A stretch of 64,000 nucleotides of DNA from assembly GCA_964577055.1 (NCBI GenBank), contig CAZNWC010000002.1, positions 1 through 64,000 of the forward strand. Direction: 5' to 3'. Positions 1-9,046 of the stretch are shown here, one piece after another. This DNA is from PNNG01 sp964577055 (GTDB taxonomy: Bacteria; Bacteroidota; Bacteroidia; UBA7662). The notes beneath the pieces were generated by a model, which was not told where the DNA came from, did not search any database, and saw only the letters and a program-made list of their open reading frames with translations. Numbering within the stretch: position 1 is the stretch's first letter; every line of letters starts with the position of its first letter. The position numbers and the translations under genes are program-made.

Positions 1-54
1 CTTTGAGGGGGTAGTGGGAGTATTCCTGTGCTGGTTCGAGTCCAGTCCTGGGCA
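1..54 (+). tRNA. tRNA-Leu(GAG), 3' part only
   Basis: The window starts inside the anticodon loop. The loop reads TTGAGGG (3-9), giving anticodon GAG, followed by stem GGTAG (10-14), a class II variable arm (about 15-29), a T arm GCTGG-TTCGAGT-CCAGT (30-46), the acceptor 3' strand CCTGGGC (47-53) and discriminator A54. The long variable arm and A73 fit leucine. CCA is not encoded (the next bases are CAA), so the CCA-adding enzyme is needed. The 5' half lies outside the window. Confidence 0.85.
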
Positions 55-58
55 CAAA

Positions 59-90
59 AAAACCCAACCAATTGGTTGGGTTTTTTTTAT
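59..90. terminator. bidirectional intrinsic terminator
   Basis: A perfect palindrome at 61-82 (11-bp arms) is flanked by A-rich sequence on the left and a T run (81-88) on the right. It can end the tRNA-Leu transcript on the plus strand and the secreted-protein gene on the minus strand. Confidence 0.9.
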
Positions 91-103
91 ACATAATAGC
101 TTG

Positions 104-2218
104 TTATGGTTGAATCACCAATCGCACGCGCTTTGTATGAACACCACTTTGGAGGCTGATGTGATAAACGCCGCTTGCTAAGGCATCGATCACGATGCGG
201 TCAGTACTTGCGTCGTTTCCGATTTGTTTTTCTTGCACCAACGCTCCTTGAATATTGTATATCCGCAAAGTAGTTGGAGCTTCTAAGCCTGTAATTTCAA
301 CTACATCGCGCGCGGGATTTGGGAACACTTTCAATTGTGCGAGCCAACCTTCGCTTACGCTGGTGTTGTTTGCTTGGTAAGTAATTGGGATGCAAATACT
401 GTCGTTGGAAGTATTGATATCGCCTGTCATGCTCAGCCATACACACAAATCGGTGCTGGTAGTTTGAGGTGCACTAACGGGCGTATTGAATGTATAATTG
501 AGCGAATCGCCAGGACCAAGAATATTGGCAAACAAACTTTCGGTCACGATGGGTTGATTCCCCAAACGGTACCGCAGTTGCACGGCCCTATTCAGTAGCT
601 GACCAGTATTTTTAACGGTAATCGCAGGTGCAGTGGGCGTGGTGAGGACTGCATTGGCTGCGATATTATTGATCCGAAGCATGCTCAAATCTTCAATTTG
701 CAGTTGATTGGCTTCAACGCTGAAAAGAAAATCTTCTGTGAAGCGACTGCGATAACCAGACCAACTACCTCCTAAAACCTCAAAAGAGCGGTAGCTAATC
801 GGTGGTGTTAAATCGCGGGCCAAAGTAATGGATGACCCTTGTGGCATTTCCCAGAATATATAAAATCCACCACTGTTCACAACCAAAGGGTTGCTCAGGA
901 TAACGCTGCTGTAACTATTGAGTGCAAAGCTTCCAGTAGCGGCAAATGTAGAATCTAACTGTGTGCCCGGTCCTCCATTGGGGCCATTGTCGTCGAAGAT
1001 GCGCAGGATACAACCTTGGCTGGTAGCGTCGGCTGTGATGAAAATTCTATAGGCAGTGATGCGACACGGGTAAAAGGGCGGCTCTATGTAGTAGCCAATA
1101 CCACCTGAGCCTCCTGACCAGCTCAATCCAGCTCCGTCTGGCGTTCCATCACTATAATCGAGAAATACAGCAGGAGCACTGCTGTCAACAGCAACAATTT
1201 TGGTTGCCAAGGTATTATTGGCTGGAACCAGATCGCCCGTAATACCACTGATGGTTGAACTCATGTTGTAAATGCCTGGAACAGTTGGGTTCAATGGATT
1301 CAACAACTGCAAAGTGGTATCGTCGCCTCCGGCCAAATTGGTGATGCTGGCGGTATTGGTAACCGTTGGGCTGCCTGTTCGTGTTACCGTACTGTTTACA
1401 TTAATGGTCGGAAGGTTTTGATTGCCAAAATTCCTGATACTGCTTTTCAGGGGGTTGTTGACGCCCGTTTTCACAAATACACCACCATTTCCCTCATCCA
1501 TATTCCAGTTTACCCCACCATCAACCGCTTGATACGTCACGTTGGTAGGATAATAGAATTTGATGGTGTAATTGGCAGGTTGGTACTGGTTCTTGCTGTG
1601 CTGCAGTCCTAATTGCCCCGTAATGTTTTCAATGCCCACCGTAATATCATTGTTTTGGGTGGTTCCAGTCATCGATTGGTAATTGAAGGTGATACTTTTG
1701 TCTTGCCTGTTCAAAATGATTTGAAAGCTATTGCTGCCAGTGTATGCAGGATTTGCGTTTACCCAAAAGGGCACATTTAGCCAGCTCACACAAATAGTAT
1801 CGCCAGCACTGTAGTAGTAACATTGTGCTGGATTCGCCGCTCCGGAGAAATTTAAATCCGAAAGAAAAGGCGCAATAAAGTTGTTGGGTGCTGCAGTATT
1901 GGGTATGCTGGGAAAAGGTGAGGCGATGTTCGAACCATTGAAGCTCAAGTAGCCATTTGATCCAATCCAAACTTGCGTTGGCATGTACCAGTAATACTGG
2001 AAACCATCAATCCAGCCAAAAGGGCCTACCACGTTGTCGTCTGAAAGACCCGTGACCTGTGTGCCGATTGTTGTGATGTTGAACCATGAGGCCGATGGAC
2101 CATTGGGTTCATTTGAGTCGCGCCATGTGTAACCATACGCATCAGGACCTCCAGATCCCAATTGTGCATTCACCTGTTGGACAAAAATCAGGCATGCGAA
2201 GAGTAATAAATTTTTCAT
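104..2218 (-). CDS. secreted protein with type IX secretion sorting domain
   Basis: 704 residues. Residues 1-19 are a signal peptide ending VNA-Q. The last ~75 residues, starting near VFPNPARD and containing LRIYNIQGALV and SGVYHISL, are a type A C-terminal sorting domain, so the protein should cross the outer membrane by the type IX system and be anchored or released. The middle is Gly/Asn/Thr-rich beta-sheet sequence, including a stretch (roughly 250-345) that looks like a CARDB-type adhesion fold. No catalytic motif is visible. It lies 60 bases downstream of the GH13 gene on the same strand and may be co-transcribed. Function unknown; adhesin or surface-layer role is inference. Confidence 0.85.
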   Translation of the reverse strand: MKNLLLFACLIFVQQVNAQLGSGGPDAYGYTWRDSNEPNGPSASWFNITTIGTQVTGLSDDNVVGPFGWIDGFQYYWYMPTQVWIGSNGYLSFNGSNIASPFPSIPNTAAPNNFIAPFLSDLNFSGAANPAQCYYYSAGDTICVSWLNVPFWVNANPAYTGSNSFQIILNRQDKSITFNYQSMTGTTQNNDITVGIENITGQLGLQHSKNQYQPANYTIKFYYPTNVTYQAVDGGVNWNMDEGNGGVFVKTGVNNPLKSSIRNFGNQNLPTINVNSTVTRTGSPTVTNTASITNLAGGDDTTLQLLNPLNPTVPGIYNMSSTISGITGDLVPANNTLATKIVAVDSSAPAVFLDYSDGTPDGAGLSWSGGSGGIGYYIEPPFYPCRITAYRIFITADATSQGCILRIFDDNGPNGGPGTQLDSTFAATGSFALNSYSSVILSNPLVVNSGGFYIFWEMPQGSSITLARDLTPPISYRSFEVLGGSWSGYRSRFTEDFLFSVEANQLQIEDLSMLRINNIAANAVLTTPTAPAITVKNTGQLLNRAVQLRYRLGNQPIVTESLFANILGPGDSLNYTFNTPVSAPQTTSTDLCVWLSMTGDINTSNDSICIPITYQANNTSVSEGWLAQLKVFPNPARDVVEITGLEAPTTLRIYNIQGALVQEKQIGNDASTDRIVIDALASGVYHISLQSGVHTKRVRLVIQP

Positions 2219-2239
2219 AGAACAAGCTTTGGTTGTTCT
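2219..2239 (-). other. hairpin abutting the start codon of the T9SS protein
   Basis: On the minus strand AGAACAA (2239-2233) pairs with TTGTTCT (2225-2219), a perfect 7-bp stem with a 7-base loop that ends directly at the ATG (2218). No T run follows, so it is not a terminator. It could hide or expose the start; this is inference from position only. Confidence 0.3.
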
Positions 2240-2278
2240 AAGCTACACTTTTTCAGGTACAAACCAATGGTGAGTACA

Positions 2279-4795
2279 TTAAAACTTCACTTGAAGAATC
2301 ATGCGGTCCATCCATTTTGGATCCATATGGGAGCCACCGCCAAAGGCGTAATCGGCGCCTGCAGGTGTTATTGGGCGTAATCCGCCTTCGCCAGCGCTGT
2401 CCCAAGTGAGGATGTGAAATTCCATTTCATGGATCGAAGCCGGAAATCCCAGTAACGCAGGGTCAATGGTCAATTGAAGTGTCTTTGGGCCAAGCAGTAC
2501 CAATGCGGGTGCTGCTGCCAGCGCTTTGGGTTTGCCTGTGCCATCTGACCCAAATGCTTGCATTTGCCAGCCATTTAGGCTAATCATGTGCGTAAAGCTG
2601 CTGCCACTTGGCATGGTGTAATGGGCTTCCTCCAATACCGATGCACCTTTTTGGTTGTTTAGGCGCATCAAAACCGTCAATTGTAAATGATCAAAACCCA
2701 AAGGGGGATTCCAAACGGTTGAAAAAGCTTGATTAAATGAGATCTCCAAGCCTATGGAATGCCCTTTGGCAGTAACGCGCGCTCCCGTTAAATCCAGGCT
2801 TTTCAATTTTTCGAATGCCTTCGGGTAAACATACCGGAGCTTGGGTCCACGGTCATCATTTATTGGGTCGTCGGCGGCAAAAATGCTCTTTAGAGGCAAA
2901 GCAGTAACAAACGTTTGTTTTGCGGCCAATACGGCAGTTCCTTTTTCATAGCCAATCCAAACCAAGTGGTGCCGACCGTCGGGAATATTGTTCAATGGAA
3001 CCAATGCACGCACTGCATCGCCTTTTTTGTTGATTTCAACAGGAAGCGCTACCAGGCCATCGATGTAGAGCTTGAGGCTATCAAAATTAGAACTCCGACC
3101 ACTTGTTTGCAGCAGTGGGGTGCTGAGCGTATCGGGAATAGGATGGAGGAGCAATTTCCCTTCCGGTGCCATCCTTTTGCCAGCCGAAGGCTGGAGCTTA
3201 ACAATGGCCATGGACTTGGCACCCAAACGCAGGTACGATAATTTTCCGGCGGAAATAGCTCCAAATTGCACTTCGCCTTGTTGCAAGGCAATGTCGAACT
3301 GGCCTTGGTGTGCTGCAAGTGCCAGTCCGCCACCTTGCAATTCGTTTTCTGAGGTATTGAAAAATACCCAATACTGCTCTCCGCCATGCGCCAATTCATA
3401 GGCGAACAAACCGGGTTGTGTATGTGCGTCGGCAATCACACGCAGCCTTCCCCGGCTGAAGGCCTTGGTGCTCTTGCGAAGGGCAATGAGGGATCGAACG
3501 AAACCAAATGTTTCAGACGTGCTGTCTAATTTGTTGAAAAGGTTTTCGCGGCTTCCTTTGAGGCCTTGTTCGGTGCCATAATAGAGTACCGGAATGCCAG
3601 GGATGGTCATGATGAAAGCAAGCGCCTGCCTTGTGGCCGATTCTGAAGCCGAGCTGCGAAAACGAGGCATGTCGTGGTTGTCGATGAAATGTAGCCGCTG
3701 CCATGGATGCACAAATAGGCTGTCTTCAAGCTGCAAACGATGTGTAAGTTCCGCTGTGGAAGCTCCACCGGCAAACACGCGGTGGATAGATTGCTGCATG
3801 GGGAAGTGCAAGATCCCATCCATCTCAGGTTTGCCCTTGGTACCCAAATAACGCAGGGCTTTGCTTTCACCTGCCGATTCAAAAGGATTGGAATGCACCC
3901 ATGTTTCGCCAAAGGTGTAAAAATGTGGCTTTTTTGTACGCGAGGCATGTTTTTTCAGGCCAGGGTCTTCGCTTTGTGCATCATGCAAAAAACGGTTCCA
4001 AAACGGATGATCAACATACAAGGGGGTATCGAATCGGATGCCATCTATGCCGATGCTGTCCATCCAAAAGCGAAAGGATTTTTTAAGGGCAGCAATGACC
4101 TCTTCGTTCTCGGTATTGAGGTCATCCAAATCACTCATTTGCCAGCTGAGTTTTTGTTGCGGATGACTGTAGTCCTGAATGTTGGGGGTAAAATGGTAAA
4201 TGGCGCGCGTCAGGTCAGCCGGGTTCGCAGCATCGTTTTGGTCGAAAGGAGCTTGGAGTGGTTTTCCTCTTTTCTGAAAGTTTTTGGCAGGACTATTTGC
4301 ATCGTAGCTACCTGTATAGGTGAAATAATCGCCAGTATGGTTGGTTACCACATCTTGGATCAACTTCATATCTGTACTATGCACGGCTTGGGCCAAGGCT
4401 TTGTAGTCTTCGATGGTGCCAAGATGTGGGTCGGTTTGCATAAAGTGACTGGCCCAATAACCATGATAACCCGAAACAGAACTATCGCGTGACCAGACGG
4501 TATTTCGAACAGGAGGAGTAATCCACAGGGCCGTGATCCCCAATTGGCGCAAATAGGGTAGCCCGTTTTTCAAACCTTCAAAATCACCGCCATGGTAATG
4601 GTGCTCCTGACTGGTGTCGTATTCATTGAAGCCAAGGCTATTGTTGGTGGGATTGCCGTCTTGAAACCGATCGGTGAGGGCAAAATAAATGATTTCGTCG
4701 TTCCAGGCATCCAGGCCTGCCTGTTGAACGGACGATTGCTGCTTACACGAAACCAAGCCAAGGACCGCAATGAGGGATAGCCACTGGGTTTTCAT
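2279..4795 (-). CDS. alpha-amylase family (GH13) lipoprotein
   Basis: 838 residues. A lipobox LVSC puts the acylated Cys at 17. The GH13 (beta/alpha)8 motifs are all present: region I DVVTNH (148-153), region II GIRFD with nucleophile D256, region III GET with acid/base E297, region IV FIDNHD with D375. A residue stretch from ~600 to the end resembles the C-terminal module of glucodextranases (PITPAGADYAFGGG). It should hydrolyse alpha-glucans or maltodextrins in the envelope. Its ATG overlaps the TGA of the upstream esterase gene (ATGA), so the two are translationally coupled. No SusC/SusD pair is next to it, so this is not a classical starch utilisation locus. Exact substrate unknown. Confidence 0.9.
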   Translation of the reverse strand: MKTQWLSLIAVLGLVSCKQQSSVQQAGLDAWNDEIIYFALTDRFQDGNPTNNSLGFNEYDTSQEHHYHGGDFEGLKNGLPYLRQLGITALWITPPVRNTVWSRDSSVSGYHGYWASHFMQTDPHLGTIEDYKALAQAVHSTDMKLIQDVVTNHTGDYFTYTGSYDANSPAKNFQKRGKPLQAPFDQNDAANPADLTRAIYHFTPNIQDYSHPQQKLSWQMSDLDDLNTENEEVIAALKKSFRFWMDSIGIDGIRFDTPLYVDHPFWNRFLHDAQSEDPGLKKHASRTKKPHFYTFGETWVHSNPFESAGESKALRYLGTKGKPEMDGILHFPMQQSIHRVFAGGASTAELTHRLQLEDSLFVHPWQRLHFIDNHDMPRFRSSASESATRQALAFIMTIPGIPVLYYGTEQGLKGSRENLFNKLDSTSETFGFVRSLIALRKSTKAFSRGRLRVIADAHTQPGLFAYELAHGGEQYWVFFNTSENELQGGGLALAAHQGQFDIALQQGEVQFGAISAGKLSYLRLGAKSMAIVKLQPSAGKRMAPEGKLLLHPIPDTLSTPLLQTSGRSSNFDSLKLYIDGLVALPVEINKKGDAVRALVPLNNIPDGRHHLVWIGYEKGTAVLAAKQTFVTALPLKSIFAADDPINDDRGPKLRYVYPKAFEKLKSLDLTGARVTAKGHSIGLEISFNQAFSTVWNPPLGFDHLQLTVLMRLNNQKGASVLEEAHYTMPSGSSFTHMISLNGWQMQAFGSDGTGKPKALAAAPALVLLGPKTLQLTIDPALLGFPASIHEMEFHILTWDSAGEGGLRPITPAGADYAFGGGSHMDPKWMDRMILQVKF

Positions 4796-5721
4796 GGCTG
4801 CAGTAAAAAGCGAAGTACTTCACCGGCACGCTCTCGCCAGGCTACTTCGTTGTGAGCAGCGCCTTCAAATTTTTGCGATTGGTATAGCTTGGGTGACTGC
4901 CATCCATTCACAGGCCGTAGCGCAGCATCGAAAGCTTTTTGATGCTGCTCATACCAAGTATCCAAGGTTTCGGTGCCATAATCCATCCACAAGCGGTATT
5001 GGCCTGTACGGGGCAAGGTATTGACCAAATAAGTGCGGAAAGGAAGTGAGTTTTCCAGCTGATTTTCTTTTAAACTGAGTGGCCAGTGTGTACTCAGGCA
5101 GGCTGCTTTTCCAAACACCTTAGGGTATTTGGCCATGGCATAAGCCGAAATGAGGCCACCCATGCTCGAACCCATAATGCTAGTGTTTTGTGGCTCTGGC
5201 AATGTAGGATATTGACTATCGATGTATGGCTTTAACTCTTCAACAATCCAGCGGAGGTATTCATCGCTCTTGGGTTGACCAGATCTTTCAGCCTGTAGTT
5301 TTTGTTTGCGCGCATTGCTCAGGCCCTGGTATGCGGGGGTGGGAAGATATTCTTCAAATCTTGCTGGACTGTTCCAAATACCAACAATCATGCAAGGTGG
5401 AATGACACCGGTTTCTATAAGCATTTGTGCTTGAAGGTGTAATTGCCAAGCTTCACCGCCGTAAGCGCTTTGACCATCAAATAAGTTTTGACCATCATGG
5501 GCGTAAATTACTTGAAGCGGCTGATTTGGGTCAATTCCCTGAGGAAGCCAAACATCCACATACCGTCCTTGCAACTTACCTGCTTCGGGCAAAACATACC
5601 GCTTGAGGCGGTGCCCGTCAACCAGGTCAATTTCTTCAACCACTTCATATTTGAATTGGGCATGTCCTACATGTACCGCTGCTATGAAAACCAAGCAGGC
5701 CAAGAAAATCGATTTACGCAT
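4792..5721 (-). CDS. secreted alpha/beta-hydrolase, esterase D-like
   Basis: 309 residues with a signal peptide (1-21, ending GHA-Q). It matches the putative esterase family that includes esterase D and Fes-like enzymes: VIYAHDGQNLFDG near 71-83, nucleophile elbow GSSMG at 184-188 (S186), and a candidate catalytic His in GAAHNEVAW near residue 293. The enzyme should act in the periplasm on an ester, perhaps an acyl group on a sugar, given that its stop overlaps the start of the GH13 gene. First gene of the pair; substrate cannot be read from sequence. Confidence 0.82.
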   Translation of the reverse strand: MRKSIFLACLVFIAAVHVGHAQFKYEVVEEIDLVDGHRLKRYVLPEAGKLQGRYVDVWLPQGIDPNQPLQVIYAHDGQNLFDGQSAYGGEAWQLHLQAQMLIETGVIPPCMIVGIWNSPARFEEYLPTPAYQGLSNARKQKLQAERSGQPKSDEYLRWIVEELKPYIDSQYPTLPEPQNTSIMGSSMGGLISAYAMAKYPKVFGKAACLSTHWPLSLKENQLENSLPFRTYLVNTLPRTGQYRLWMDYGTETLDTWYEQHQKAFDAALRPVNGWQSPKLYQSQKFEGAAHNEVAWRERAGEVLRFLLQP

Positions 5722-5839
5722 GAAGTAAAAATAAAAATTAATTGGATACGAGCAAGTAGGCTGTTTGAGGGACTGACGATCTGCAGAAATTTACATGAAA
5801 AAGCAGCTCGAAAAGATATCTAGACATAATACGTTGCTA

Positions 5840-5936
5840 ATCCGGGAGGGGGAGCCATGCAGTCAAACCTCGGCCCCACTTGAGGCGGTGCCGGTTTTTT
5901 CATGCCCTGTCACTCGCTTGCGGCGGCGGCCGCAGA
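5840..5936. repeat. 97-bp direct repeat, copy 1
   Basis: Identical to 5980-6076 except at four positions (5857, 5878, 5894, 5904), offset exactly 140 bases. It is markedly GC-rich against its surroundings and carries an internal hairpin TGCGGC-GGCG-GCCGCA. It lies between the esterase start and tRNA-Ser and codes for nothing credible. Confidence 0.9.
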
Positions 5937-6100
5937 CACGACGGTTTGGTTATTTGGATTTATGGGATTAGCTACGCTGATCCGGGAGGGGGAGCCTTGC
6001 AGTCAAACCTCGGCCCCGCTTGAGGCGGTGCCGATTTTTTCATACCCTGTCACTCGCTTGCGGCGGCGGCCGCAGATTCGTTCCAGGGCATGAAAAAACC
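5893..6100. repeat. 17-bp perfect inverted repeat linking repeat copy 1 and the tRNA-Ser terminator
   Basis: GGTTTTTTCATGCCCTG at 5893-5909 is the exact reverse complement of 6084-6100, which is the tail of the tRNA-Ser terminator. Copy 2 carries the same arm with two changes. This suggests the repeats contain duplicated terminator tails. Confidence 0.7.
5980..6076. repeat. 97-bp direct repeat, copy 2
   Basis: Second copy of the element at 5840-5936 (93 of 97 bases equal). The 43 bases between copies are unrelated AT-richer sequence. Together with the copy-1 entry this accounts for the 400-base gene-free stretch 5722-6130; nothing else is visible there but the tRNA terminator. Confidence 0.9.
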
Positions 6101-6125
6101 CCTTCAGCTCTTGCTGAAGGGGTTT
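6093..6125 (-). terminator. terminator of tRNA-Ser
   Basis: 13-bp stem 6113-6125 with 6096-6108, loop TCTT (6109-6112), then a T run on the minus strand (6098-6093). It lies six bases beyond the tRNA 3' end. Confidence 0.9.
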
Positions 6126-6130
6126 GCCTG

Positions 6131-6215
6131 CGGAGAGAGAGGGATTCGAACCCCCGGACCTGTTACAGTCAACGGTTTTCAAGACCGCCGCAATCGACCG
6201 CTCTGCCATCTCTCC
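6131..6215 (-). tRNA. tRNA-Ser(TGA)
   Basis: Read on the minus strand: acceptor GGAGAGA pairs with TCTCTCC, discriminator G at 6131, anticodon loop CTTGAAA between GGT and ACC gives anticodon TGA, a class II variable arm follows, then GGGGG-TTCGAAT-CCCTC. 85 nt. CCA is not encoded. Short reading frames through this locus on both strands are spurious. Confidence 0.95.
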
Positions 6216-6220
6216 GGGGG

Positions 6221-6250
6221 CAAAGGTAAGGAAAAGCGAAATTTTGTAAA
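6221..6250 (-). promoter_or_regulatory. promoter of tRNA-Ser
   Basis: Minus strand -7 element TACCTTTG (6228-6221) matches the Bacteroidota consensus TAnnTTTG; an upstream TTTA (6250-6247) sits 18 bases away where the -33 TTTG is expected. The tRNA begins five bases downstream. Confidence 0.65.
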
Positions 6251-8147
6251 GCTCTTTTTGAAATTTCTACAAATGCTTTTTTGCATGCTGCCAAAAAACT
6301 GACAGGAACGTAAAACATGCCATACGAACAAGATTTGCGTATGAAGTTTTGTCCGTTATTTTTGAAGCTGAAACCTGCTGTACATCAACACACTATGTTA
6401 TTAAACTGGAATAAAGCCTTTCTATTGGTCGGAGCTCAACTGTTGATAGGACTGTCGACCCTGGCACAAAGTGTGTCGGCAACGTATACCCCAGGTTCTG
6501 GTAGAAATGGTCCGGAAGTGCGTGTTACTTTATCTTATCGTTTTGTGAATGTTTTTTGGGAAATAGAAATCCCCATGAGTGCAAGCGTTGAGGCGAGTTC
6601 CGACGCATATTGGTACAAAGGGAAGCGCTACACCGCTGCTGAAATTGGCTCCGAGCCATTTAACAAGATGTCTTTTTTCTGTGCCGATATCTCTGCCGAT
6701 ATTTTCAAAGATGCTTATCGTGTTACTTCTTTCAATAAAAATTGTGTGATCTAGGGTTTTGGTAGTTCGTTGGGCGAGTCATACCGTCCAGGCTGGTTTA
6801 CCAAAGACATTGGGGGCGAGCAGGCTTTAGCCCAATACAGCATTCGCAATTTGCGCGTAGGGGCCAAGAATTACGCTGAAAACTATTATGAATTTGAATC
6901 GGCCATTGCTCAATATGAAAAGAACCAACAAGAGGCCAAAAACAAAGAGCGTTACCAAGAGGTAATTGGCCGAGCCGATGCAGCTTTTAGAACGGAACAA
7001 TGGGACGAAGCCGAACAACTCAACCGCGAGACCACATATCCGCGTGATCAATTGGCTGCCATTGCCCAAAAGAAGAAGGAAAATGACCGAAATGCCGCTT
7101 ACAGGACGAAAATTGATGAGGGCAACCAGGCATTTTACGCAAAGGAATACCCATCTGCCAAATCGGCCTACCAAGCTGCATTGGGCTTAAACGACAACCC
7201 TATAGAAGCCCGTGAAGGGCTTGCAAAGGTAGATGCCGCCATGAAGAATGAAGCGGGAGGCAAAACCGAGTCCCAATCGTCAGAAGCCGAAGAAGCCAAG
7301 CAAGAGGCCAAACAAGAAGCCGATCGGCAAGCTGAAAGGGCGCAACAGGATCGCGAGGCAGGAGAACAGCGGAGAAAAATGGAGTATGAACGCCAACAGC
7401 GACTCAAAGAGTACCAGCAACGTACCGATCAACAACGGCAAGCAAATATGGAAGCTGCTTCAACGGCTGCTGCCAGTGCCTTAGCACTGCATGTTGGAGT
7501 TGCCATGATGCTGTTCAATGATGTAGGGGAGCATCAAGCAGAAAATGACTTTTTTGCATCTACCTTGAGGTTCAAAGGACAAGCGGGCTATACGGTGACA
7601 ACGGCTCCCATTTGGCAAAATTTCACCCAAGAAACGTACGATGGCAACACCTATACTTATGATTCAGAAACCAAAGACTATCAAACCGGCACGCTCGATT
7701 TTGCAGCCGGGGGAGAGATTTGGCCCGTATACAGCAAAACGCTGGGATTTGGTGTGCAAGCAGCGGGATATGCTGGTCATGGTTTCCTTTTTCAAAATTT
7801 CTCTTGGGGCGCGAGTGGTGGATTTACGGCCTTTGCAGGTGCTGAACAGTTGAAGTTACAAGTGGGTTACCAGACCGGAATCCGCAATTTTTCTTATTAT
7901 TATTGGATTGAGCCTACCCAAATTGGTGATGGCAAGAGTCGGTACAATTTTCAACGTTACAGCGTTGGACCACGCTTTAGTTGGGACCAGGAAAAAAGGG
8001 TCCAAGCGCACAATCTGAGCATTTTGGCACTGTTTGAAAATCCCTCTTTTCAGAATTTGTCGCGTGCAACGCCTGCTTTATTGGCCTACCAAAATGGCAT
8101 GCGCATCGAATACGACAACTTTCACGGATTTCATGCATTTGGGGAGT

Positions 8148-8357
8148 ACTTCTGGTCGTATCGCCGCAGTGGAGAAAAAAGCTATGGTTTTGGAGAAGAT
8201 GCNNNNNNNNNNNNNNNNNNNNNNNNNNNNNNNNNNNNNNNNNNNNNNNNNNNNNNNNNNNNNNNNNNNNNNNNNNNNNNNNNNNNNNNNNNNNNNNNNN
8301 NNACTTCTGGTCGTATCGCCGCAGTGGAGAAAAAAGCTATGGTTTTGGAGAAGATGC
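8148..8357. repeat. 55-bp duplication flanking the gap
   Basis: 8148-8202 and 8303-8357 are identical and sit directly on either side of the N run. This is the signature of two contig ends that overlap but were scaffolded instead of merged. Confidence 0.95.
8203..8302. other. assembly gap (100 N)
   Basis: Exactly 100 N, the conventional length for a gap of unknown size. The flanking 55-bp identity and the restored reading frame argue that no sequence is missing. Confidence 0.98.
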
Positions 8358-9046
8358 TACCCCGGGAGGTGAGTTTTTTAGGGTGGGTGTACTGCGAAAC
8401 TTTGATATGTTCATGGGCTCTAGTTTGGATTTGAGCTATAACGAATCGCGTAAGCTGCTCCGTAGCCAGAACAAATTGAGTTTGATTTTGCCATCAATTG
8501 GCTTTTCATGGCTCCAGTCAGCAAGTGCAGTTGACGTATTTTACAACGGTGCCAAAGTGAATGTTCGTGTCATTGGCGTGGAGAAAGAATTCGATCTCCG
8601 ACCAGGTATCAGCCTTGCGGCAGGTGTTCCGGCCAGTGTTTTTCAAGGAGCTGATTTTGTCCGTACTACCGGCACAGGTGGATTATGGCGACTTCAAGAA
8701 TATGGCCTAGAGCTTCCCCTACAGGCACGTTTGTATCTTTTCAGAACGGCCTTGTCAAACACTTGGGTGAGCGGTGGCTTGCGTGCATTTGTACCCGTTT
8801 ACCGTCAAGTACAAACGAGGGGAGTGTCGCAAGATGATTATTACAGCGATGTAGACATCTCCACAGCAACCTTTGATCCTTATCGCATGCACCAAACATT
8901 GGGCATGGGTGTTGATTTTCCGACAGCCGATGGCACTGTTGTACGTGCCGGTATATTGTACGATAGAGGAAGAAACATCATCCACCCGATACACGCCCCA
9001 TTTGCCACGTCAGGACTCCAATTTTTAACGGCCATTCTTTTTTAAT

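Larger units (their letters stand above)
6395..9045 (+). pseudogene. TPR/coiled-coil envelope protein, interrupted by one stop and an assembly gap
   Basis: The start at 6395 gives a clean signal peptide (MLLNWNKAFLLVGAQ...LAQS); the ATG at 6317 would add 26 residues in front of it. The frame is broken by TAG at 6752-6754 and then continues in the same frame (GFGSSLGESYRP). Next come TPR-like helices (about 6840-7250), a highly charged coiled coil rich in E, Q, R (7260-7450), a short hydrophobic segment and a beta-rich C-terminal region. The N gap shifts the frame, but removing it together with the duplicated 55 bases restores one frame through to TAA at 9043-9045. Intact length would be about 860 residues. 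No known family recognised; an outer-membrane-associated role is inference. Either a pseudogene or a real gene damaged by low-coverage sequence. Confidence 0.7.

Noticed and set aside
5840..6076. 97-bp repeats as tRNA genes or riboswitches
   Set aside because: They do not fold into a cloverleaf, lack a T-loop motif, and are not placed upstream of a fitting gene.
6003..6302. Short open frames on both strands across tRNA-Ser and its terminator
   Set aside because: They are explained fully by the tRNA, its terminator and the 97-bp repeat; no start context or protein-like composition.
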